Assembly: GCF_029946505.1 (NCBI RefSeq)
Contig: NZ_JARZHG010000001.1
Span: 558,001-622,000 of the forward strand
From: Polyangium sp. y55x31
Lineage (GTDB): Bacteria > Myxococcota_A > Polyangia > Polyangiales > Polyangiaceae
Direction: 5' to 3'
Length of the DNA stretch: 64,000 bases
The first letter of the stretch is position 1. Every line of letters begins with the position of its first letter. Positions 58,178-64,000 of this stretch are shown piece after piece. Under the pieces are notes generated by a model. It saw only the letters and a list, made by a program, of their open reading frames with translations. It was not told the origin of the DNA and did no database searches. Made by a program: the position numbers and the translations under genes.

Positions 58178-59377
58178 TCATTCGCAGACGAGCGTCTTCA
58201 TCTCCTGCACGCGGAACGGGAGCTGGTCTTGCAGGATGAAATTCGAGACACGCGTCTCCGGGCCGGTGCGGCTCCTCGACATGTGCAGGAAGGTCGTGTT
58301 CGTCTCGCCCGCGTGGCAACCATTGCACGTCGCAGTCGAGAACGCCTTCCGTACGTTCTCGGCCGTGCTCGGGATCTCCCAGGTGAAGGTGCTCGTCGGC
58401 ACGCGGGCCGATCCGCCGTTGAATGGCTGCCCCTTGAACCGCGCGCCCACCTTGTGGGTTCCCTCCAGGATCTTGCGCTCGTTTTGACGCACGAAATCCG
58501 CGAGGAGCGGCGTATTGTTGTGGACGAGATCCGGCGTGAGGCCCACGCTCGCCGGCAGGAGATTGCCGCGCGCGTCGATCTCGAATTGCCGTAGCTCCCA
58601 CAGCGGCGTGTCGTCGCCGAAGGTCAGGGCGATCTCGTTCGTGCGGAGCTGGTTGAGCACGCTCCCCGCCGGCATCCCTTGCCACGACTGCGCGGTCACG
58701 AATTTCTCGGTCAGCGCCTCGAGCCTCGCGTTGTAGTCCGGCCCGAACGGCAGCGCGCCGAGCGCGTGGAATTCGCGCGCCCAGCTCTCCGCCGTCTGCC
58801 CTCGGTTCGACGGCAGCTTGTATTCGAAGATCATGGTGAACGGCAGGGCGCGCCCGTCGGCCCCGTGCACGTTGTACACCATGCGTCCCTCACCGACGCC
58901 CGCGCCGGCATTCAGCTTCTTGCGCAGATCGAGCCGATACACGATCCCGAGCAAGGACATCGGCGCCTTGTCGAGCTCGTACGTCTTGCCGTCCGCGCTC
59001 TTCGCCCGCCACGGCGCGAGCACGAGGGTTTCCATCCGCGGACGCGCCTTGATCGTCAGCCCGTCGACGGTCTGGTCCTTCAGCCACGATTCCAGGAATG
59101 CTTTGAGGAACTCCTGCTCGTCGTGGCCTTTCGCCATTTCCCGGACCACGTACCCGAACGACCATTTCCCGTATCCGGAAGCACGTGCGTCCTGGATCAC
59201 CGAGAGATCCGTGATGAAAAGCTCCTTCGCGGAATCGACCGCGCAATCGGTCAGGGCCTCCTCGTTTTCCCCGATGGACTCCGCCTCTCTGGGTGTGGAC
59301 ACCGGCTCCTCGCCGCAGCCCGACGCCAGTACGAGCGCAAGTGCAACCGTAATCGAACCACGCATGTTTCGTTTCAT
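58178..59377 (-). CDS. Lipoprotein with a single CxxCH (c-type haem-like) motif
   Basis: This 399-residue predicted lipoprotein has lipobox ASGC (about 18-21). The body is a long domain without a recognised fold ('DLSVIQDARASGYGKWSFGYVVREMAK', 'MEFKLPSNRGQTAESWAREFHALG'-like). Near the C-terminus is CNGCH (351-355), the haem-c attachment motif, with 'FLHMSRSRTG' after it offering a Met for axial ligation. It may be a monohaem electron carrier at the outer membrane, or the motif could be a zinc site. I know similar CxxCH lipoproteins from myxobacteria but no function. It is convergent with the SLT gene. Confidence 0.72.
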   Translation of the reverse strand: MKRNMRGSITVALALVLASGCGEEPVSTPREAESIGENEEALTDCAVDSAKELFITDLSVIQDARASGYGKWSFGYVVREMAKGHDEQEFLKAFLESWLKDQTVDGLTIKARPRMETLVLAPWRAKSADGKTYELDKAPMSLLGIVYRLDLRKKLNAGAGVGEGRMVYNVHGADGRALPFTMIFEYKLPSNRGQTAESWAREFHALGALPFGPDYNARLEALTEKFVTAQSWQGMPAGSVLNQLRTNEIALTFGDDTPLWELRQFEIDARGNLLPASVGLTPDLVHNNTPLLADFVRQNERKILEGTHKVGARFKGQPFNGGSARVPTSTFTWEIPSTAENVRKAFSTATCNGCHAGETNTTFLHMSRSRTGPETRVSNFILQDQLPFRVQEMKTLVCE

Positions 59378-59589
59378 GACTGCCCCCGCCCCCTCCGCGG
59401 AGGAGCGCCCGGCTTGATCGCGGACGGTCTGTCCCGAACGCGCCCTCCGCAGGGTCTGTTGGCCATTCAGCGCGCTCGCTTGTCGAGGACCGCGCCGAAA
59501 ACGTGCTCCCTACGGAACAGCCACCAATATCATGCAGTCATGGTGAGTCGACCAGTCCCCCTCCCGCGCGCCGCGCCCGGAGGACATTT

Positions 59590-60723
59590 TCATGTCCGCG
59601 CGCGCCGCGCGACCTCGATTCCGTCGCGGAGGCTTCGAAGCAAGAGGATCCCGTCCAGATCCACGTTCGCGTGGACCAACGTCCGCGCGAGCTTCGACGT
59701 GATGCCCGTGGCGATGGGGCGCGCCCCGAGCAGACGAATCGCGCGTCCGAGGCGCGCCACCTGCTCGGCCGTCTCCATCGTGAGCGCGTCTGCTCCGGTC
59801 AGATCCAGGATCACGTGCTCCGCGCCGCGCGCCGAGACCACGTCGAGGATTCGACCTTCGATCTCCGCCGCGCGCGCCGAATCGAGCACGCCAATGATCG
59901 GCAGCGCAATCGTGTGGGGTGAAACCTCCAGCACGGGCGCCGAGAGCGCCAGGATCTCCAGCTTCTGCTGCTCCACGATCGCGAGCGTCCCCCGGAGCTG
60001 CTCAGCGAGCTGCCCTTCCTCGGCCGCGCGCCGCTCCGCCCCGCGCCGCGCCGTCTCGTCGGTGTGGTGCACGAGAATCACCGTCTTGCCCGTCGCCGGA
60101 TCCGGCAACGTGCGCGCCTCGACCGCGTGCCAGCGCTCGCCCGCTTCCGTGTGCACGGCCGTCTCCAGCGAAAACACCTCGCCCGTCCGCGTCGCCGACA
60201 AGAGCGCCTCCGGAACCACGTCGTCCGGAAAGCGCTCACGAAATGGCGCGGAGGCCCCGAATGCGCGTTGCGCCGCCGGGTTTTGCAGGACAATCTCCCC
60301 CGCCATGTCGAGGAGCGTCACCATCACCGACGTGTGCCGCAGCGCCTCGATGCTCCGCACGAGATCCGGGCTCGGCGCATTCTCCTTCACGAACGCCTGG
60401 ATGAGCACGCCCGTCCGACCGTCGTCGAGCGGCACGCCCGTCATGAAGAGCTTCAGCGTCACGGGCTCGCCCTTCGGATAAAGCGTCCATTCCTCTTCCG
60501 CCGTCCGCCCCACGCGGAATCCGTCGATGTACCCGCGCATCCGCGCTCGCGTCGACTCCGACATATCGGAGTAATCACGCGCGTAGAGCTCCTCCGGGGT
60601 GCCCGCGCGCCAGAGCTCGAGGGCGGGCTTGTTCGCCCAACGCTGGCGAAAAAAGTCGAGGTCGAACACCCAGGTCGGGACGGGGGAGGATTCGAGGGCA
60701 GCGAGCCGTTCGTGAAGCTTCAT
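59590..60723 (-). CDS. PAS-STAS domain protein (RsbR-like)
   Basis: This 377-residue cytoplasmic protein has two PAS-like regions (about 15-120, 'VFDLDFFRQRWANKPALELW'; about 130-225, 'MVTLLDMAGEIVLQNPAAQRAFG'), a coiled-coil linker and a C-terminal STAS domain (about 260-370: 'ALSAPVLEVSPHTIALPIIGVLD', 'VILDLTGADALTMETAEQV'). The Thr residues after 'ADAL' stand at the usual phosphorylation position. It matches RsbR-type stressosome inputs. No partner RsbS/RsbT gene is adjacent. ATG at 60723. Confidence 0.87.
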   Translation of the reverse strand: MKLHERLAALESSPVPTWVFDLDFFRQRWANKPALELWRAGTPEELYARDYSDMSESTRARMRGYIDGFRVGRTAEEEWTLYPKGEPVTLKLFMTGVPLDDGRTGVLIQAFVKENAPSPDLVRSIEALRHTSVMVTLLDMAGEIVLQNPAAQRAFGASAPFRERFPDDVVPEALLSATRTGEVFSLETAVHTEAGERWHAVEARTLPDPATGKTVILVHHTDETARRGAERRAAEEGQLAEQLRGTLAIVEQQKLEILALSAPVLEVSPHTIALPIIGVLDSARAAEIEGRILDVVSARGAEHVILDLTGADALTMETAEQVARLGRAIRLLGARPIATGITSKLARTLVHANVDLDGILLLRSLRDGIEVARRART

Positions 60724-60792
60724 GGGTCGGGCGTCGACGGCGACGCGGCACGTCGCGAGGGGTCCTCGTTTAGGACGGAACCAGCGCGGCGT

Positions 60793-61815
60793 CTACCCCG
60801 CCCGAGGCCCCTCGCCCAGGCCCGGCTCGCGTTGTTCCACGGGCAATCCCGCAATCTCGCGAAGTGCGAGCGGAAAGAAGCTCTCGTTATCCATCGCACC
60901 CGGCGCGCTGCCCGGGTAGCGGCGCTCGATCGAGCGCTTTCCGCGCATCGGATCGATCCTTCGGATCACGACCGTGCCGCCTTTCACCTGGATCTGATCG
61001 ACCTCGATCGCAGCCCACGTCTCGACGCGTTCGCCGTCGAAAAGCTCAATGAATCCGCGACCAATGCGCGCCCGCCGCGAAACGTCCCGTGCGTCCCGCC
61101 CGATCTCGATCGCGCCAAGTGATTCCACATCCTCCCGCGCCTTCCGGAGCAGCCACTCGTTCCAGGCGCGCTCGGCGGCCACGGCGAACAGATATTCCTG
61201 GTGCTCAGGCCGCGCCCCGGCCGCGGGCCTCTCGCCCTCGTAAAAGCCATGGATCCGGAAGGCAGCGCCAACACCCCGACGCCCCATCCAGCGCAGATCG
61301 AATTCGACGCGGTTCGTCTCGCCCTTTTTGCGGGTGCGCACGACCTTCACCAGCGCGCGGGCGTCCTCGAAACGGAGCACCACGCGCGGCAGCGGATCCC
61401 CCCACGTATACCGCGCGAGCCCGTCCTTGCCCACGTACGTGCACGACGCGACCGGGCCATTCACCTCCCACGCGATCGGCGCCGCGAACCACGCCCCCAC
61501 CGCAGCCGCGACGAGCGAGAGCGCCGCTGCGAGCGCCTCCGTGACCGGCGAACCGAACCCGAGCTGCCGGAGCAGCCATACCAGCATCCCGATGGGCACG
61601 AGCGAGACCACGCCAAGCCCCACCGCGCTGCCCCCCACGAGCACGGCCGTCCGCAGGACCCGCAGCGAGAGCGTGACCGGCTGCTCCCCGGCCTGCACGG
61701 TGCTTCCAACCGAACGAACGTCCCCGATCTCCGGCGGAGGCAGGGCGAACACCCGCATCCCGTCGACCAGACGATCCCCCGCGTGTGACGTCGCCAGAGG
61801 CGCGATCCGTGTCAT
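60793..61815 (-). CDS. Two-span membrane protein of unknown function
   Basis: This 340-residue protein has two adjacent transmembrane helices (about 50-110, 'LRTAVLVGGSAVGLGVVSLVPIGML', 'EALAAALSLVAAAVGAWFAAPIAW') after a short polar N-terminus. A soluble domain then reads like paired PH-like sheets ('GLARYTWGDPLPRVVLRFEDARALVKVV', 'RARIGRGFIELFDGERVETWAAIEVDQIQV'). I do not recognise the family. The start was placed at ATG 61815; the open frame continues upstream in low-quality sequence. It is divergent from the next gene by 97 bases. Confidence 0.7.
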   Translation of the reverse strand: MTRIAPLATSHAGDRLVDGMRVFALPPPEIGDVRSVGSTVQAGEQPVTLSLRVLRTAVLVGGSAVGLGVVSLVPIGMLVWLLRQLGFGSPVTEALAAALSLVAAAVGAWFAAPIAWEVNGPVASCTYVGKDGLARYTWGDPLPRVVLRFEDARALVKVVRTRKKGETNRVEFDLRWMGRRGVGAAFRIHGFYEGERPAAGARPEHQEYLFAVAAERAWNEWLLRKAREDVESLGAIEIGRDARDVSRRARIGRGFIELFDGERVETWAAIEVDQIQVKGGTVVIRRIDPMRGKRSIERRYPGSAPGAMDNESFFPLALREIAGLPVEQREPGLGEGPRAG

Positions 61816-61912
61816 GCCGTCCGCGTCGAGGATATCCCCCCCGGCCGCGACCCGCGAGCCCGACGTTTTCGGTCTTTGCGTCGCCGAGCCTCCCGGATTA
61901 CGCTCTCTCCGC

Positions 61913-62503
61913 GTGTCGGGACCCCAGAGATCCTTCGGCGCGGATCGCATCGGCGCGTGGGCGTACGCGAATGGCTTCACGTGGAACCCCTTCCCCGGGG
62001 AAAGCTGGTTCCGCCAGTGGGAGCCGCACGACAACATCGCGCCCCCGGGCCAGTTTCGCCACGCCGTCACGCGCCAGACGCCGCACGGCCCGTACGTGCT
62101 CGTGGAGCCCTGGTACGCCGTGGACTTCGACACCGAGCCGCTCGAGCGAACCATCTTCGCCTACGCGGCACACCCGAACCTCATGCGCCGCGCAGCCATG
62201 CGGGTCGGCGAGCACTTCGTGACGCGTGTCGCCTACCTCGAGAGCGCGCCGCCGCCGAAGGTCCAGCTCGGCGACAAGCTCTGGGATGAGCACGTCACGA
62301 CCTTCGCCGCCTCGCCCGCCGAGGCCGCCGCCGCGTTCCCCCCGCGCCTGCGCTCGATGCTCGCGAGCTGGGGTTTTCAGGGTCACCTGGAGATGCGCCC
62401 CGGCGGCCTCGTGCTCTTCATGGCGGGCCTGCGCCCCGTCGCCGAGCATTACCAGCGCTTGCTCGGCGCGGCGCGCGAGGTGCTGCACGCGGCCCTGGGC
62501 TAA
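61913..62503 (+). CDS. Conserved-looking hypothetical protein
   Basis: This 196-residue soluble protein has no signal or membrane segment. It is rich in aromatic residues ('GAWAYANGFTWNPFPGESWFRQWEPHD', 'YVLVEPWYAVDFDTEPLERT') with a helical C-terminus ('HYQRLLGAAREVLHAALG'). Codon use matches the neighbours, so it is real, but no domain is recognised. The start is GTG at 61913. Its stop codon overlaps that of the opposing barrel-like gene by four bases. Confidence 0.68.
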   Translation: MSGPQRSFGADRIGAWAYANGFTWNPFPGESWFRQWEPHDNIAPPGQFRHAVTRQTPHGPYVLVEPWYAVDFDTEPLERTIFAYAAHPNLMRRAAMRVGEHFVTRVAYLESAPPPKVQLGDKLWDEHVTTFAASPAEAAAAFPPRLRSMLASWGFQGHLEMRPGGLVLFMAGLRPVAEHYQRLLGAAREVLHAALG

Positions 62504-63489
62504 AAAATAAAGGGCACGTCGACCTGCACGATCTTGTACTCGAGTCCGCCGCCCGAAAATCCGGTCGGCAGATCGAGCCCCATCGTCAAGGAGACCGCAG
62601 GGCGCAGCCACATCTTGTCGTTCAGCTTGAAGTGCCCGCGGGGCCCGAAGCCGAGCGTCCAGTTGTCGACCCGCGTGGGATCCGTGCCCTTCTTGATCGT
62701 GTCGTTCGCGACCCAGAGCTGGTAGCGGAGCTCGGTGCCGATCGAGAGCTGCGGAATCACGAACCACCCGAAATGCAGGCCCGCCGTGAGGTTTGTCCGG
62801 GTCGCGTCCTTGTCGAGCGCAGCGCCACGCACGCGGATGAGCTCGAGGAGCGTCACCTCGGCCTGCAACGTGATCCCGTTCGCGATGTAGCCGATGCCCG
62901 CGCCGATGATCGGGGTCATGTAGTTGATCTGGAAGAGCGCATTGTCCATCGAGGCACGCGCATAAATGCCGTCGAGGTTCGCCGTACGAGTCGCCATGTC
63001 GGGCTTGTCGCCGCCGCCCGTGCCCACGGGGATCGTGGTGGCGGCGAACAAGCCCACCTTCCACGACTCGCCGAGCGGAATCGAGTAGAGCGCGCCGATC
63101 GCGGGGTTGATGAACGACGTGCCCGTCGTGCCCTCGGGCCCCTTCGTCTCGCTGTGGATCATGCCGAGCCGCACGATCGCCGCGAGGTTCGGCAGGATCT
63201 TGTAACTCCCGAGCAGGAGCAGCGGGATCGTGTCCTTCGTCTTCGAGAACGCGAACGTCGCGTCGAGACGAACCACGTTCCCCGCGGTCACCGGCCGGAG
63301 CATGAAGGGCAGCGAGTACGGCGCCGGGGTCTTTTTCGCGGGCTCCGGCGCGGCGGGCGCGGCAGGCGGCGCCTCCGCCGGGGTGGCGTTTTCCGCGCGC
63401 GCCGGAAGGGCCGATACGAGGCCGCCGAACGCGAGTCCTACCGCAACGAAACGTGACACTCTACGACGAACCCCAATTCCGTTTTTCAC
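62500..63489 (-). CDS. Outer-membrane beta-barrel-like protein
   Basis: This 329-residue protein has a signal peptide (about 8-35, ending 'ALPARA') and a Pro/Ala linker. About 250 residues of alternating amphipathic strands follow ('VVRLDATFAFSKTKDTIPLLLLGSYKIL', 'WKVGLFAATTIPVGTGGG', 'SIGTELRYQLWV', 'LGFGPRGHFKL') closing on a C-terminal aromatic 'VDVPFIF', typical of barrel insertion signals. It is probably a porin- or transporter-like barrel. The start is GTG at 63489, with AGGAG about 11 bases before; a later GTG six codons downstream is possible. Confidence 0.75.
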   Translation of the reverse strand: MKNGIGVRRRVSRFVAVGLAFGGLVSALPARAENATPAEAPPAAPAAPEPAKKTPAPYSLPFMLRPVTAGNVVRLDATFAFSKTKDTIPLLLLGSYKILPNLAAIVRLGMIHSETKGPEGTTGTSFINPAIGALYSIPLGESWKVGLFAATTIPVGTGGGDKPDMATRTANLDGIYARASMDNALFQINYMTPIIGAGIGYIANGITLQAEVTLLELIRVRGAALDKDATRTNLTAGLHFGWFVIPQLSIGTELRYQLWVANDTIKKGTDPTRVDNWTLGFGPRGHFKLNDKMWLRPAVSLTMGLDLPTGFSGGGLEYKIVQVDVPFIF

Positions 63490-63769
63490 GAACCTACCCT
63501 CTCCTCTCCGATCCCAACGTATCCGAGACCAAGGGAAAGGTGCGAAAAATCCGAGGCGCGTTCGTGCGCGGCTTGGCGTGCCAGACCACGACGGGCGTGG
63601 TGCGGAAATCAGTTCACGCCGACACGCGCGGGCCGCGCGCCTGCCACCCCTGCTGCGCGGGCAAACCATAACGGATCGTCACGCCCTGCATCGTGTCGAC
63701 GAAGATGCGCCCGTCGAGCGGGCCGTCCACCTCGCCGGTCCACTCCGTTCCCTGCTAGCTTGGCCGGAC

Positions 63770-64000
63770 ATGAGCCCCTGGATCGCCTCGATCCACGCGC
63801 ACCAGGTCCCCATCTGGTTGCTCCTCCAGATCACGGCCCTCTGCGCCATGCTGACCTGGTTCTTCCGGCGCACCCGCGGTGAGCCGAGCGGCTTGCGCCT
63901 CGCCCTCGTCCTCGCCCTCCCGGGCGCTGCCTTGGGCGCGCTGGGGCTCGGGATCGTGCTGCGTTTGCCGGCGTTCGTCGCGTCGGGCTTCGAGCCGCGG
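63770..64000 (+). CDS. Partial membrane protein, Lgt-like (cut by window end)
   Basis: The first 77 codons of a gene that continues beyond the window. Hydrophobic spans at about 14-33 ('VPIWLLLQITALCAMLTWFF') and 46-70 ('LALVLALPGAALGALGLGIVL'), separated by a basic loop, resemble the first helices of prolipoprotein diacylglyceryl transferase. The distinctive Lgt motifs lie further downstream and cannot be checked. ATG at 63770, with no strong ribosome-binding site. It could equally be another polytopic membrane protein. Confidence 0.5.
   Translation, partial: MSPWIASIHAHQVPIWLLLQITALCAMLTWFFRRTRGEPSGLRLALVLALPGAALGALGLGIVLRLPAFVASGFEPR

Noticed and set aside
59594-59700. Plus-strand start with GGAGG at 59580 over the end of the PAS-STAS gene
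   Set aside because: The frame stops after about 35 codons, is Arg-rich and lies antisense to a recognised STAS domain. The GGAGG is probably chance.

Overview
The window is GC-rich chromosomal DNA with the gene content of a myxobacterium, most likely of the Polyangiales (Sorangium/Polyangium type). The indicators are a protein with a MYXO-CTERM-like C-terminal sorting tag, Gly-Gly-rich linkers in secreted lipoproteins, a eukaryotic-type Ser/Thr kinase next to Kelch and PEGA-type genes, many Cys-anchored lipoproteins, frequent GTG/TTG starts and very dense packing. About 46 genes can be supported. No rRNA, intact tRNA, CRISPR array or intact insertion sequence was seen.

Region by region. (1) 1-1038: an oxidoreductase gene behind a perfect operator-like palindrome that overlaps its -10 box. 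(2) 1045-15213, minus strand: a tight eight-gene operon with three tandem vgrG genes, a DUF2169-pentapeptide fusion, a free pentapeptide-repeat protein, a DUF3540 protein, a DUF4150/PAAR-like tip protein and a second DUF2169 protein. It looks like a spike-and-adaptor module of a type VI secretion system with no structural genes beside it. (3) 15816-19118: a V4R-STAS sensor convergent with a MASE1-GAF histidine kinase. (4) 19441-31189: a BRCT/beta-propeller/helical-repeat protein, a zinc-ribbon membrane protein coupled to a zinc-ribbon site-2-type protease, a DNRLRE-type surface protein divergent from a LysR regulator, an NCS2 purine/pyrimidine permease and an S37 peptidase lipoprotein. (5) 31431-37327: a benzoate-CoA ligase-like enzyme convergent with a translationally coupled P450-TetR pair, then a VOC protein, an AAC(3) acetyltransferase and a GNAT acetyltransferase. 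This part also holds a tRNA 3'-end-like relic and a frameshifted nuclease-family pseudogene, so it has a history of insertion and decay. (6) 37391-45190: secreted proteins, a carboxylesterase, an M17 aminopeptidase and SelO. (7) 45390-52766: a TIR-like plus RipA-like membrane protein, then Ser/Thr kinase, Kelch lipoprotein, PEGA/TPR protein and S9 peptidase. (8) 52845-64000: mostly envelope and secreted proteins (CapA-like, beta-propeller, SLT with MYXO-CTERM, a CxxCH lipoprotein, a barrel-like protein), a PAS-STAS regulator and the start of an Lgt-like membrane protein.

How the parts work together. The vgrG operon would supply alternative spikes, tip proteins and loading factors to a secretion apparatus encoded elsewhere. 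The kinase-Kelch-PEGA-peptidase block and the CapA/propeller/SLT block are co-oriented sets for signalling and cell-envelope work. Several convergent gene junctions carry strong GC hairpins without U-tracts, apparently the local style of transcription end.

Start codons were chosen by ribosome-binding sites, family alignment and spacing, and are often shorter than the longest open frame. All functional names come from reading motifs by eye, with no database search.
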